A stretch of DNA of 64,000 nt from Actinotalea caeni (GTDB taxonomy: Bacteria > Actinomycetota > Actinomycetes > Actinomycetales > Beutenbergiaceae). Made by a program: the position numbers and the translations under genes. Where the stretch lies: contig NZ_WNXX01000006.1 of assembly GCF_009733795.1 (NCBI RefSeq), positions 124,001 through 188,000 on the forward strand, given 5' to 3'. How positions within the stretch are numbered: position 1 is the first letter of the stretch; the number at the start of each line of letters is the position of its first letter. A model generated the notes under the pieces. It was not told the DNA's origin and did no database searches. It worked only from the letters and a program-made list of their open reading frames with translations. This document shows positions 44,503 through 53,879 of the stretch, in pieces.

Positions 44503-46627
44503 GCCGGGCGCCGTCGTCGTGCCGCCGCTGCGCAGCCCCGCTCCGGCGCCGACGCCGGCGCGGCTGCCTCGCCTGGACCACGTCGCCTACGGCGGCGACT
44601 ACAACCCCGAGCAGTGGCCGAAGGACGTCTGGGACCTCGACCACGAGGCGTTCGACGCCGCCCGCATCACGACCGTGACGCTGGGGGTGTTCGCCTGGTC
44701 GCTCACCCAGCCCGCCGAGGACGTCTACGACTTCACGGTGCTCGACGAGATCGTGCAGCGCGCGGCCGACGCGGGTCGCTGGATCTGCCTCGCGACCGGC
44801 ACCGGCGCGCTGTCGCCGTGGATCGCGCGGGCCTACCCGGAGGTCACCCGCGTCGACTTCCAGGGGCGCAAGCACCGCTACGGCCAGCGGCACAACGCCT
44901 GCTGGAGCTCGCCCGCCTTCCGACGCCTCGCCGCCGGCATCGCCGGTAAGGTCGCGGAGCGCTACGGCGACCACCCGAACGTCGTCGCGTGGCACGTCGG
45001 CAACGAGTACGGGGGCGACGGCGGCGCCTGCTACTGCGACCTCTGCGCCGCCGAGTTCCGCGCCTGGCTGCGCGAGCGCTACGGCACGCTGGAGGAGCTG
45101 AACGAGGCCTGGTGCACGACGTTCTGGTCGCACCGCTTCACCGACTGGGACGAGATCGAGCCGCCCAGCGCGCTCACCGAGCACTGGAAGGACCGCCGCT
45201 ACACCGCGTTCCAGGGCATCACGCTCGACTACCGGCGGTTCTCGACCGACAACGCGATCCGGCAGTTCGCGGAGGAGAAGGCGGCGATCCGTGCCCACTC
45301 GGACCTGCCGGTGACGACCAACCTCATGGGCTTCTTCGAGCCGCTGGACTACCACCGCTGGGCGCCGCACCTGGACTTCGCGTCCTGGGACAACTACCCG
45401 CCGCGGTCCGACGAGCCCTGGCGCACCGCGCTCACGCACGACCTGGTGCGCGGCCTCAAGGACGGGGCGCCGTTCTGGCTGATGGAGCAGACCCCGACGG
45501 TCACGGCGTCGCGCGACGTCAACCCGGTGCGCCGGCCCGGCGTGATGCGGCTGTGGTCCTGGCAGGCGGTCGCGCACGGCGCGGACTCGGTGCTGTTCTT
45601 CCAGATGCGCGCCTCGCGCGGTGCGTGCGAGATGACCCACGGCGCGGTGCTCGACCACTCGGGCCGCCTCGACACGCGGGCGTTCCGCGAGGTCGCCGGC
45701 CTCGGCGCCGAGCTGGAGCGGCTCGGCGACCTCGTGCTCGGAGGCCGCACCCCGGCGCGGTGCGCACTGCTGGTCGACTGGGACTCCTGGTGGGCCGTCG
45801 AGATGGCCGACGGTCCGAACCGGCTGATCGGCTACGTCCCGACCGTGCTGTCGTGGGGCCGGGCGTTCTGGGAGGCAGGTGCGCAGCTCGACGTCGTGCC
45901 GGTGACGGCGGACCTGTCCGGCTACGACGTCGTCGCGGCGCCGCTGCTGCACATGGTCAAGGGCGACCTGCCCGAGCGGCTGCGCGGCGTCGCCGAGCGG
46001 GGCGGCACCGTGCTCACCGGCTACCTGTCCGGACGCGTGGACGAGGACGACCGGCGCTTCCTCGCCGACGTGCCCGGGCCGCTCGCGGGGCTGGCGGGCG
46101 TGCGGGTCGCCGAGACCGACGCGGCCGAGCCCGCGGTCGGCAACCCGGTCGCGTTCGACGGCGGCCCGGTCGTCGACGGCCGCATGGTCTTCGAGGTGCT
46201 CGTGCCCGAGGGGGCGGAGGTGATGGCGCGCTACCGCGCCGACTTCTACGCCGAGGCGCCCGCGGTCACCCGGCACCGGGTGAGGGCTGCGGACGGGGGC
46301 GAGGGGCACGTCTGGTACGTCGGCACCCAGCTCGACCAGCCCGGCGTCACCCACGTCGTGCGGCGCGCGCTCGCCCGCCACGGCCTGCTCGGTCCCTACG
46401 CGGAGATCGAGGGCCTGGAGCTGGCGACGCGCGAGACGCCGTCGGGCGCCGTCGTCGACTTCCTGCTGCACCACGGGCCCGCGGAGGTCACGGTGCCGCT
46501 GCACGCGGCGGGCGAGGACGTGCTCACCGGGCGCCGCTACGCCGTCGGCGACCGTGTGACGCTGCGCCCGACCGACGTGGTCGTGCTGCGTCGCGACGAG
46601 CCCACCGAGGTGGCTGTTCCTGGATAG
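44495..46627 (+). CDS. Beta-galactosidase, GH42
   Basis: GH42 enzyme of 710 residues, cytoplasmic. N-terminal YGGDYNPEQWP and VTLGVFAWSLTQP are family hallmarks. The acid/base Glu is in WHVGNEYGG near residue 170 and the nucleophile Glu in FWLMEQTP near 330. A Cys cluster (ACYCDLC plus NACW) matches the zinc site of GH42. Then the trimerisation domain and a small C-terminal beta-domain. It would release galactose from imported beta-galactosides. Confidence 0.95.
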   Translation: MTEPGAVVVPPLRSPAPAPTPARLPRLDHVAYGGDYNPEQWPKDVWDLDHEAFDAARITTVTLGVFAWSLTQPAEDVYDFTVLDEIVQRAADAGRWICLATGTGALSPWIARAYPEVTRVDFQGRKHRYGQRHNACWSSPAFRRLAAGIAGKVAERYGDHPNVVAWHVGNEYGGDGGACYCDLCAAEFRAWLRERYGTLEELNEAWCTTFWSHRFTDWDEIEPPSALTEHWKDRRYTAFQGITLDYRRFSTDNAIRQFAEEKAAIRAHSDLPVTTNLMGFFEPLDYHRWAPHLDFASWDNYPPRSDEPWRTALTHDLVRGLKDGAPFWLMEQTPTVTASRDVNPVRRPGVMRLWSWQAVAHGADSVLFFQMRASRGACEMTHGAVLDHSGRLDTRAFREVAGLGAELERLGDLVLGGRTPARCALLVDWDSWWAVEMADGPNRLIGYVPTVLSWGRAFWEAGAQLDVVPVTADLSGYDVVAAPLLHMVKGDLPERLRGVAERGGTVLTGYLSGRVDEDDRRFLADVPGPLAGLAGVRVAETDAAEPAVGNPVAFDGGPVVDGRMVFEVLVPEGAEVMARYRADFYAEAPAVTRHRVRAADGGEGHVWYVGTQLDQPGVTHVVRRALARHGLLGPYAEIEGLELATRETPSGAVVDFLLHHGPAEVTVPLHAAGEDVLTGRRYAVGDRVTLRPTDVVVLRRDEPTEVAVPG

Positions 46628-46630
46628 GTT
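46625..46630 (+). promoter_or_regulatory. -10 box (TAGGTT) of the GH13 gene
   Basis: TAGGTT overlaps the GH42 stop and ends 7 nt before GTG 46638, so the GH13 gene may also be expressed separately from the operon. Confidence 0.4.
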
Positions 46631-46637
46631 CGGGGAC

Positions 46638-48356
46638 GTGAGCACCGAGCCGTGGTGGCGCCGCGCCGTCGTGTACCAGGTCTACCCGCGCAGCTTCGCC
46701 GACTCCGACGGCGACGGCATCGGCGACATCCGCGGCATCCTGCAGCGGCTCGACCACATCGCCGCGCTCGGCGTCGACGCGGTCTGGCTGTCGCCGGTCT
46801 ACGTCTCTCCGCAGGTCGACAACGGCTACGACATCTCCGACTACCAGGCGATCGACCCGACGTTCGGCACGCTGGCCGACCTCGACGAGCTCATCGAGGC
46901 GATGCACGCGCGCGGTCTCCGGCTCGTCATGGACCTCGTCGTCAACCACACCTCCGACCAGCACCCCTGGTTCCAGGAGTCGCGCGACCCGGCGAGCCCC
47001 AGGCGCGACTGGTACATCTGGCGGCCGGGGCGACCCGACCCCGACGACCCGGGTGCGACGCTGCCGCCGAACAACTGGTCGTCGGTGTTCCTGGGCTCGG
47101 CGTGGGAGCTCGACCCGGTCAGCGGCGAGTACTACCTGCACTCGTTCACCCCGCAGCAGCCCGACCTCAACTGGGCGGAGCCGGCGGTCCGGCAGGCCGT
47201 CTACGCGATGATGCGCTGGTGGTTGGACCGCGGGGTCGACGGCTTCCGCATGGACGTCATCAACCTCATCTCCAAGCCCGAGGGGCTGCCCGACGCCGAG
47301 CAGGGCAACCAGCTCGAGATGGTCGTCAACGACCCGGGCCTGCACCGCTACCTCGCCGAGATGCGGCGCGAGGTGTTCGACGCCTACCCCGACCGCACGT
47401 TCCTCACCGTCGGCGAGATGCTCGCCGTCACGCCCGAGCAGGCGGTGCTGGCGACCGACCCCGCGCGCCGCGAGCTCGACATGGTGTTCCAGTTCGAGCA
47501 CATGGACGTCGACCACGGCGCGCTCGGCAAGTACGACCCGCAGCCGCTCGACCTGCGTGCGCTCAAGGCGTCGCTCGCGCGGTGGCAGGAGATGCTGGCC
47601 GGGCAGGGGTGGAACTCCCTCTACCTCAACAACCACGACCAGCCGCGCGTGGTCTCCCGCTGGGGCGACGACGGCCGCTACTGGCGCGAGTCCGCGACGC
47701 TGCTCGGCGGCGTGCTGCACCTGCACCAGGGCACGCCGTTCGTGTACCAGGGCGAGGAGATCGGGATGACGAACTACCCGTTCGCCCGCCCCGAGGACTA
47801 CCGCGACGTCGAGGCCGCCCGCGCCTACGAGATCGCGACGATGATGGGTCTGCCCGAGGAGCTGATCCTCGGCAGCATGGCGCGGATGAGCCGCGACAAC
47901 GCGCGCACCCCGATGCAGTGGGACGGCGACGCCGAGGCCGGCTTCACGACCGGGCGGTCGTGGCTGCCGGTGCACCAGAACCACCTGTGGCTCAACGTGG
48001 CGGCGCAGCAGGACGACCCGCACTCGGTGCTGTCCTTCTACAAGCGCCTGATCGCGCTGCGGAAGACGGAGGACGTGATCACCACCGGCTCGTTCCGGCT
48101 GCTGGAGCCCGACCACGCGCGGCTGTGGGCGTTCGTGCGCGAGTCCGGGGACCAGCGGCTCCTCGTCGTCGCGAACGTCTCGGGCGACCCGTTGCGGCTT
48201 CCGGCCGGCGACCCCTTCGCAGCGCTCGACGGCGGCCGGCTGCTGATCGGCAACTACCCGGACGGCGCCGGCGACGCACCCGGCGGGGCCGAGGGCGGCG
48301 CGGGTGCCGAGCCGGGCGTGCTGCGCCCGTGGGAGCTGCGCGCCGTCTACGTCTGA
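46638..48356 (+). CDS. Alpha-glucosidase, GH13
   Basis: GH13 enzyme of the oligo-alpha-glucosidase group (572 aa). [34 protein letters not shown], nucleophile Asp in GFRMDVIN, acid/base Glu in LTVGEMLAVTP and transition-state Asp in NNHDQPR; RTPMQWDGDAEAGFT follows. No signal peptide. Hydrolyses short alpha-glucosides such as isomaltose, maltose or sucrose-type sugars; the exact linkage is undecided. Its presence alongside GH3 and GH42 makes the locus broad in specificity. The C-terminus has a Gly/Ala/Glu-rich insert (GDAPGGAEGGAGAEPG). Confidence 0.95.
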   Translation: MSTEPWWRRAVVYQVYPRSFADSDGDGIGDIRGILQRLDHIAALGVDAVWLSPVYVSPQVDNGYDISDYQAIDPTFGTLADLDELIEAMHARGLRLVMDLVVNHTSDQHPWFQESRDPASPRRDWYIWRPGRPDPDDPGATLPPNNWSSVFLGSAWELDPVSGEYYLHSFTPQQPDLNWAEPAVRQAVYAMMRWWLDRGVDGFRMDVINLISKPEGLPDAEQGNQLEMVVNDPGLHRYLAEMRREVFDAYPDRTFLTVGEMLAVTPEQAVLATDPARRELDMVFQFEHMDVDHGALGKYDPQPLDLRALKASLARWQEMLAGQGWNSLYLNNHDQPRVVSRWGDDGRYWRESATLLGGVLHLHQGTPFVYQGEEIGMTNYPFARPEDYRDVEAARAYEIATMMGLPEELILGSMARMSRDNARTPMQWDGDAEAGFTTGRSWLPVHQNHLWLNVAAQQDDPHSVLSFYKRLIALRKTEDVITTGSFRLLEPDHARLWAFVRESGDQRLLVVANVSGDPLRLPAGDPFAALDGGRLLIGNYPDGAGDAPGGAEGGAGAEPGVLRPWELRAVYV

Positions 48357-48794
48357 CGATGGTCGGCGGGAGGGTCCGCGCGCCACACCGTGCCACGCCG
48401 GTCGTGGCCGATCCACCGCTCGATCTCGACCGCCAGGCGGGCCGCGCAGCAGCCCCGCCGCCCGGAGGTAGAGCGCCCCGGAGTCGGACCCGGCGAGCAC
48501 GAGCCCGTCGCCGCCACGTCGCTTCGCCTCCGCGATCCGCCCGGGCAGAGGGTCGTCGGCGTCGCGCTCGATCCAGCCGCCCGCCACCACGAGCACGTCT
48601 GCACGCTCGGGCGTCCATCCGACCAGGCCCGCGTAGCGGGTGCCGTAGCAGCCGGTCACCTCGGTCGCGCCGTCGGACGTGACGAGCACCGACTCGACGT
48701 CGGCACCGAGGAGCCGGGCGCGGCAGAAGACGTCGTGGGGCAGGGTCGCGTCCATGTCCGCGACGCCGTCGAACATGAGGACCTCGACGCGCAT
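48347..48794 (-). pseudogene. DJ-1/PfpI family protein, internally deleted and frameshifted
   Basis: The first ~117 codons read as a normal DJ-1/PfpI protein: MRVEVLMFDGVADMDATLP, VLVTSDGATEVTGCYGTRY, RADVLVVAGGWIERD, GLVLAGSDSGALYLRAAGLLRG. The expected middle (the TTHW and GVTSG-type segments) is missing. Shifted by one frame straight after LLRG comes ARLAVEIERWIGHDRRGTVW, which looks like the family's final helix. The simplest reading is an internal deletion of about 60-70 codons with loss of frame. The nucleophile position is Ser in GSDSGA rather than the usual Cys. Confidence 0.7.
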
Positions 48795-48872
48795 GCCGGG
48801 ACGATAGGTGGGCGGCGCGGAGCGCACCAGTGCTGGGTCGCCGCGCCCCGACACGGTCGGGCCGGGCGAGGC

Positions 48873-50096
48873 TCAGCCGCGGCCGACGTCGACGCGGCTC
48901 GGCAGGCCGCGCTCGAGAAGGAACGCCTCGAGCGCGAACGTCGCCATGCCCAGCGCGACCATGTTGCCCTCGACCTGCGAGCTCGCCAGCGTGACGACCC
49001 GGTAGGAGCCGGGCAGCGCCTGCGCCTCCAGCCGCTCCTGCGTGGCGGGGACCAGCCAGCGCCCGAGCTGCCAGACGGTCCACCCGGTCAGCGTGATGTG
49101 CTCGGGGTTGACCATGTTGACGAGGTCGCCGAGCGCCGCGGCGAGGTAGTGCGCGGTGCGGTCGACCAGCTGCTGCAGCGCGGGGTCGTCTCGGCGCAGG
49201 CCCTCGGCGACGGCGGCGACGAAGTCGCTCTGCATGTGCTCGGCCACCGCCGGGTGGTCCGGGTCGATCTCGGCGAGCGTCTGCACCATGCCCTCGGCGC
49301 CGACGTAGGCCTCGACGCAGCCCTGCCGGCCGCACCGGCATCCTCGGCCGTCGAGCACGAGCATCGTGTGGCCCCACTCGCCGGCGTTGTTGCTGGGTCC
49401 GCGCACGATCGCGCCGCCGATCGCCAGCCCGGCGCCGACGCCGGTGCCGAGGTTGACGACGGCGATGCTGCGGCTGACCCGCCCGACGCCGAACCAGAGC
49501 TCGGCGATCGCGATCGCCTTGAGCGGGTTGTCGATGCGCACCGGCAGCCGCAGCCGCTCGGTGAGCAGGTCGTGGATGCCGACGTCGTGCCACGACCAGT
49601 GGGGAGCGAACACCGACACGCCCGCCTCCGGCTGCACCTGGCCGGGCAGGCTGACGCCGACCCCGATGACGGCGTCGCGGCCCACCCCGGCGGCCGCCAG
49701 CGCCTGCTCGACGGCGTCGGCGATGCCCTCGACGACGTACCCGGGCGCGTGGACGTGCTCGTCGAGGGCGACCGAGCGGGTGGCCAGAGCACCGAGCGCG
49801 AGGTCGAAGACGGTCGCCTCGACGTAGGTCTCGGCGACGTCGACGCCGACGAGCCGACCGCGGTCGGGGTCGATCGAGAGCCGGGCGTGCGGGCGCCCGA
49901 CGCCGGTGCTCACGGTCTCGGCGACGCGGACCACGCCCTCGCTGATGAGCTCGCTGGTGAGCGTCGAGACCGTCGCGAGGCTGAGCCCGCTCTCGCGGGC
50001 GAGCTCCATGCGGGTGGAGGGGCCCAGCGCGAACAGGGCGTGCAGGACCTCGAACCTGCTCTCGCTGCGGATGTCGCGCGCGGTGCGCCTCGCCAT
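48873..50096 (-). CDS. ROK family transcriptional regulator (NagC/XylR type)
   Basis: Regulator of 407 residues. Winged helix at 10-75 (RMELARESGLSLATVSTLTS), then the ROK sugar-kinase-like fold with VVNLGTGVGAGLAIGG, EWGHTMLVLDGRGCRCGRQG (zinc motif CxCGxxGCxE) and HITLTGWTVWQ. It lies just beyond the sugar genes on the opposite strand and may regulate GH13 or the whole locus, or respond to a hexose product. The divergent neighbour at this end is only the pseudogene. Start ATG 50096. Confidence 0.92.
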   Translation of the reverse strand: MARRTARDIRSESRFEVLHALFALGPSTRMELARESGLSLATVSTLTSELISEGVVRVAETVSTGVGRPHARLSIDPDRGRLVGVDVAETYVEATVFDLALGALATRSVALDEHVHAPGYVVEGIADAVEQALAAAGVGRDAVIGVGVSLPGQVQPEAGVSVFAPHWSWHDVGIHDLLTERLRLPVRIDNPLKAIAIAELWFGVGRVSRSIAVVNLGTGVGAGLAIGGAIVRGPSNNAGEWGHTMLVLDGRGCRCGRQGCVEAYVGAEGMVQTLAEIDPDHPAVAEHMQSDFVAAVAEGLRRDDPALQQLVDRTAHYLAAALGDLVNMVNPEHITLTGWTVWQLGRWLVPATQERLEAQALPGSYRVVTLASSQVEGNMVALGMATFALEAFLLERGLPSRVDVGRG

Positions 50097-50145
50097 GATC
50101 GAATCCCCGTCCAGCCCCTGGGTGGTGTGGGACGTACCGTACGGC

Positions 50146-50748
50146 TCAGCGCGCCGCGGCGCCGTGCAGGGCCTGGTCGACGAGTCGCGGCACCAGGCTC
50201 TCGTCGAACGGCACCCGGAGCACGAGCAGCCGGTGGTAGCAGGCGCCCCAGAGCTGGTCGACGATCACGTCGAGGTCGGCGTCGGGCCGCAGCTCCCCCT
50301 GCTCCTGCGCGACCCGCAGCCGCTCGCGCGCGAGCTCGCGGCGCGGGCGGGCGTACTGCTCGGCCCAGGCGCGCGCGACCTCGGGGTCGGTCTGCGCGGC
50401 GCCGATGAGCGCCGCGACGGGCTCGGCCGCGGCATCGCGGGTCAGCCAGCGCACGAACGCGGTGAGCTGGGTGACGAGGTCCGCCTCGACGTCGCCGGTG
50501 TCGGGGAAGGCGAGCACCGGGGCGCTCTGCGCGAAGTACGCCTCGGCGGCGAGCGCACCGGGGGAGGGCCACCACTTGTACAGCGTGACCTTGCTGGAGC
50601 CGGCCTCGCGCGCGACGCGGTCGAACGTGATCGCGGGCAGCCCCTCCTCCAGCAGCAGCCGGCCGGTCGCGGCGAGCACGGAGGCCCGGACCTCGGCCGC
50701 GGGGCGGCGACCCCGGCCTCGCCTGACGCCTGCGCGCTCCTGGCTCAC
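50146..50748 (-). CDS. TetR family transcriptional regulator
   Basis: Repressor of 200 residues. After a basic N-terminus ([12 protein letters not shown]) comes the HTH ITFDRVAREAGSSKVTLYKW with the WPSPGALAAEAYF follow-up, then a TetR_C-type ligand domain (VRWLTRDAAAEPVAALIG, YARPRRELARERL). GTG 50748 has GGAGGAG 5 nt upstream; an ATG at 50778 is in frame but adjoins the operator. It is divergent from an SDR gene, with a 19-bp inverted repeat between, and most likely represses both. Confidence 0.92.
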   Translation of the reverse strand: MSQERAGVRRGRGRRPAAEVRASVLAATGRLLLEEGLPAITFDRVAREAGSSKVTLYKWWPSPGALAAEAYFAQSAPVLAFPDTGDVEADLVTQLTAFVRWLTRDAAAEPVAALIGAAQTDPEVARAWAEQYARPRRELARERLRVAQEQGELRPDADLDVIVDQLWGACYHRLLVLRVPFDESLVPRLVDQALHGAAAR

Positions 50749-50780
50749 GCGATCTCCTCCCGGTGGTGGCTGACGCATCT

Positions 50781-50834
50781 TGTGAACGCACTGTACATTT
50801 CCCGCCGTGAGGATTAATGTACAGATCGTTCACA
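50781..50834. promoter_or_regulatory. Inverted-repeat operator between tetR-like and SDR genes
   Basis: TGTGAACG-CA-CTGTACATT (50781-50799) faces AATGTACAG-AT-CGTTCACA (50816-50834). The arms match in 17 of 19 positions, with the two mismatches together, separated by 16 bp. Each arm contains the smaller palindrome TGTACA. This AT-richer block fills the intergenic space and is the expected TetR binding site controlling both directions. Confidence 0.8.
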
Positions 50835-50852
50835 TCTTGGGAGGAGTCCATC

Positions 50853-51590
50853 ATGACGGGCAGCAACGAGCGGGTCGCGATCGTCACCGGCGGCTCGGGC
50901 GGCATCGGGCGGGCCAGCGCGCTGCGGCTGGCCGCCGACGGGACGGCGGTCGTCGTCCACTACCGCGGCAACGCGGTACGCGCCGAGGAGGTCGTGCGCG
51001 CGATCACCGACGCCGGCGGCCGTGCGCTCGCGGTCGGCGGCGACGTCGCGGACGAGGAGCAGGCGGCGGCGCTGTTCGACACCGCGGAGCGCGAGCTCGG
51101 CGGCGTCGACGTGCTCGTGCACACCGCGGGCATCATGCCGCTCGCGCCGATCGCCGACCTCGACCTCGCGGTCTTCGACGAGGTGCAGCGGGTCAACGTC
51201 CGCGGCACGGTCGTCGTCGACCAGCTGGCGGCGCGGCGGCTGCGTGCGGGTGGCGCGATCATCAACGTCTCCACGTCGATCACGCGGCTGCAGCCGCCCG
51301 GCTATGGCGCGTACGCGGCCTCGAAGGGCGCGGTCGAGGCGCTCACGCTGATCCTCGCGCGCGAGCTCCGGGGCCGCGACGTCACGGTCAACGCGGTCGC
51401 CCCTGGCCCGACCGCGACGCCGCTGTTCCTCGACGGCAAGAGCCCCGAGCTGGTCGAGCAGATCGCCAGCGGCAACCCGTTCGGCCGGCTCGGCGAGCCT
51501 GCCGACATCGCCGAGATGATCGCGTTCCTCGCCGGCCCCGGCCGCTGGGTGAACGGCCAGACCGTGTTCGTCAACGGCGGCGCGGCGTAG
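50853..51590 (+). CDS. SDR family oxidoreductase
   Basis: Classical short-chain dehydrogenase/reductase of 245 residues. Cofactor motif [16 protein letters not shown] (TGxxxGIG), VHTAG near 95, catalytic Ser in [10 protein letters not shown] and YxxxK in [14 protein letters not shown], end motif INGGAA-like (VFVNGGAA). VVVHYRGN after strand 2 suggests NADPH preference. Resembles 3-oxoacyl-ACP reductases and glucose/aldehyde reductases; substrate unknown. ATG follows GGGAGGAG. Likely derepressed when the divergent TetR protein binds its ligand. Confidence 0.93.
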   Translation: MTGSNERVAIVTGGSGGIGRASALRLAADGTAVVVHYRGNAVRAEEVVRAITDAGGRALAVGGDVADEEQAAALFDTAERELGGVDVLVHTAGIMPLAPIADLDLAVFDEVQRVNVRGTVVVDQLAARRLRAGGAIINVSTSITRLQPPGYGAYAASKGAVEALTLILARELRGRDVTVNAVAPGPTATPLFLDGKSPELVEQIASGNPFGRLGEPADIAEMIAFLAGPGRWVNGQTVFVNGGAA

Positions 51591-51615
51591 CGTGGCGGTC
51601 CGGAGGGTGCCGACG

Positions 51616-52812
51616 GTGCGAGCGGTCCGAGGTCGTGCGGCCCGACGGCGCGGGGTCGCGACGGCGCTCGCGGTCGCGGCGGTCGTGGCGCTCGCGGCCG
51701 GCTGCACCGCGCCGGACGGCGCCCCGCCCGTCACGTCGTCGGAGCAGCCGACCGGCTCGACGACGCCCAGCCCCACGAGCGGAGCGGGCGCGACCGAGCC
51801 GGGTCACGCCGTCGCGACGCTGGGCGAGCCCGAGGAGCTGACCACCGGCCTCGAGGCGCCGAGGGGGCTCACGTTCCTGCCGGACGGCTCGGCGCTGGTG
51901 TCCGAGCGGCGCACCGCACGCATCCTGCGCGTGCCGGCCGACGGCGGGGACGCCACGGTGGTGGGCGTCGTGCCGGACGTGACGCCGTCGGCCGAGGGCG
52001 GGCTGCTCGGGATCGCGGCCTCACCGGGGTTCGCCGAGGACCGCACGGTGTACGCGTACGTCTCCGGCGCGTCCCAGAACCGGGTGGTCGTGCTGACGGT
52101 CGCCGACGACCTCGGCTCGCTCGCCGTCGAGCGGGTGCTGCTCGACGGCATCGAGACCGCGGACCGCCACCACGGCGGCCGGCTCGTCCTCGGCCCCGAC
52201 GGGCACCTGTGGATCGGGACCGGTGACGCGTTCGAGCCGACGAACGCCGCCGTCGAGGACTCGCTCAACGGCAAGGTCCTGCGCATCACGACCGACGGCG
52301 AGGTGCCCGCGGACAACCCGGGAGGCTCGCCGATCTTCTCCAGCGGCCACCGCAACGTGCAGGGCATCGCGTTCGGCCCGGACGGCACCGCGTACGCCTC
52401 GGAGCTGGGTCACCGCACGTGGGACGAGGTGAACGTGCTGCGACCGGGCGAGGACTACGGGTGGCCGGATACCGAGGGCATCGAGGGCGACACCGGGGTG
52501 GCGCCGATCGCGACGCTCCACCCGGACGAGGCGAGCCCGTCGGGCGTCGCGTACGCGGCGGGATCGCTGTGGATCGGTGCGCTGGGCGGCCAGCGGCTGT
52601 GGCAGCTGCCGGTCGACGGCGGGGTCGCCACCGCCGACCCGATCGAGCACCTCGTCGGCACCTACGGCCGGATCCGTACCGTCGAGGTCGCCCCCGACGG
52701 CGCGCTGTGGCTGGTGACGTCCAACACCGACGGCGCGACCTGGGGCGGCACGAGCCCGGCCGAGGGCGACGACCGGATCCTGCGCGTCGAGGTCGTGCCG
52801 CCGGCCGGGTGA
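51616..52812 (+). CDS. PQQ-dependent sugar dehydrogenase family lipoprotein
   Basis: Exported six-bladed propeller of the glucose/sorbosone dehydrogenase family, 398 residues. Signal peptide with lipobox [11 protein letters not shown], a Ser/Thr/Pro linker ([15 protein letters not shown]), then [76 protein letters not shown] and [11 protein letters not shown]. Many actinobacterial members have no proven PQQ activity. GTG 51616 has GGAGG at 9-nt spacing; GTG 51592 is also possible. It follows the SDR gene closely. Confidence 0.9.
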   Translation: MRAVRGRAARRRGVATALAVAAVVALAAGCTAPDGAPPVTSSEQPTGSTTPSPTSGAGATEPGHAVATLGEPEELTTGLEAPRGLTFLPDGSALVSERRTARILRVPADGGDATVVGVVPDVTPSAEGGLLGIAASPGFAEDRTVYAYVSGASQNRVVVLTVADDLGSLAVERVLLDGIETADRHHGGRLVLGPDGHLWIGTGDAFEPTNAAVEDSLNGKVLRITTDGEVPADNPGGSPIFSSGHRNVQGIAFGPDGTAYASELGHRTWDEVNVLRPGEDYGWPDTEGIEGDTGVAPIATLHPDEASPSGVAYAAGSLWIGALGGQRLWQLPVDGGVATADPIEHLVGTYGRIRTVEVAPDGALWLVTSNTDGATWGGTSPAEGDDRILRVEVVPPAG

Positions 52813-52864
52813 GGCAGGTGCGTGGCCGAGGCCCCGTCCGCCGCGCTGGCGACGTCGGCGTTCG

Positions 52865-52892
52865 GCTCACGGACACGTCCGTGCCGGTGAGC
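52865..52892 (+). terminator. Possible terminator after the sugar dehydrogenase gene
   Basis: GCTCAC (52865-52870) pairs with GTGAGC (52887-52892), and the loop contains the near-palindrome ACGGACACGTCCGT. It lies between the convergent dehydrogenase gene and tRNA-Lys. Confidence 0.45.
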
Positions 52893-52904
52893 GGCGCTCC
52901 ACGG

Positions 52905-52977
52905 TGGGCCCCGTGGGGCTCGAACCCACAACCCACGGATTAAAAGTCCGCTGCTCTACCGATTGAGCTAGAGGCCC
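52905..52977 (-). tRNA. tRNA-Lys (TTT)
   Basis: Cloverleaf with acceptor GGGCCTC/GGGGCCC, D-arm GCTCAATCGGTAGAGC, anticodon TTT in CTTTTAA, T-loop GGGTTCGAGCCC and discriminator A. 73 nt. Confidence 0.97.
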
Positions 52978-53011
52978 GGGGTCAGCGTAGTGACCCTGCC
53001 GGGCGCCGCCG

Positions 53012-53839
53012 TCAGGCGATCTGCACGGGCGAGGTGTGGTCGTCGGCGGGGAGGTCGCCGTCGACGGTGGCGGTGACGGTCTGCGGGCCCATCCGGATGC
53101 CGGCGCCGTAGCTGGAGAGGAAGGCGGTGTCGGCGGCGTCGCGGCCGGTCGAGATGCGCAGCAGGCTCGGGCGCGGCGCGAGCCGGGTGCCGTCGACGAC
53201 GTACCAGCGGCCGTCCACCCACGCCTCGGTGACCGCGTGGAAGTCCATCGGCGACAGTCCCGGCGCGTAGACCGCCACCAGCCGGGCGGGCACGTCGAGC
53301 GCGCGCAGCAGCGCCACGGTCAGGTGGGCGTAGTCGCGGCAGACGCCGGCGCCTGCCAGCAGGGTCTCGACGGCGCCGTCGGTCACACGGCTCGAGCCCG
53401 GCACGTACCGGAGCCGGCCGTGCACCCAGTCGGCCGCCGCCTGCACCAGGTCGAGGCCGTCGGCGCCGCCGAGCTCGCGGCGCGCGACCGAGAACAGCCG
53501 GTCGGACTCCGCGTACCGGCTGGGGCGCAGGTAGATGTCGCGGTCGTCGGGGTTGTCCGGCGCGGTGGTCTCGAGGTCGTCGTCGCTGCCGACCTCGGCG
53601 TCGTACCGCAGCCGGATCGTGCGGCCGCCCGGGGTCTCCGGCGGCAGCGTGACGGTGTGGATGACGCCGCCGTGCGCCGTCGGGACCTCCGCAGCCTGGA
53701 GCGGGGCGCCGTCGATCGTGAGCGCGAGGGTCTCCTCGACCTGCAGGCCGGGCACGCGCGCGACCGCGAGCTGCATCACGAGGCGGGTCGCCCCGGCGAG
53801 CGTGGTGAGCTCCAGCTGGGCGCTGACGGTGCGTCGCAT
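53012..53839 (-). CDS. Transglutaminase family protein
   Basis: Protein of 275 residues with an N-terminal beta-sandwich (LELTTLAGATRLVMQLAVAR, PGGRTIRLRYDAEV) and a transglutaminase-like core: Cys in AGAGVCRDYAHLTVALLRAL, His in MDFHAVTEAWVDGRWYVVDG and Asp in the same DGTRLAP stretch, giving a Cys-His-Asp triad. No signal peptide. Members are usually cysteine peptidases or amidases. The gene stands alone upstream of tRNA-Lys on the same strand. Confidence 0.92.
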   Translation of the reverse strand: MRRTVSAQLELTTLAGATRLVMQLAVARVPGLQVEETLALTIDGAPLQAAEVPTAHGGVIHTVTLPPETPGGRTIRLRYDAEVGSDDDLETTAPDNPDDRDIYLRPSRYAESDRLFSVARRELGGADGLDLVQAAADWVHGRLRYVPGSSRVTDGAVETLLAGAGVCRDYAHLTVALLRALDVPARLVAVYAPGLSPMDFHAVTEAWVDGRWYVVDGTRLAPRPSLLRISTGRDAADTAFLSSYGAGIRMGPQTVTATVDGDLPADDHTSPVQIA

Positions 53840-53879
53840 CGGGCGCCTCCTGGTCCTGGGAAGCCTCGATGCTAACCGG

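Noticed and set aside
40945-48854. Several 700-1200-codon minus-strand frames across the sugar locus
   Set aside because: All are antisense to well-supported transporter and hydrolase genes. Only the first part of the last one (from 48794) carries real signal, the DJ-1/PfpI remnant.
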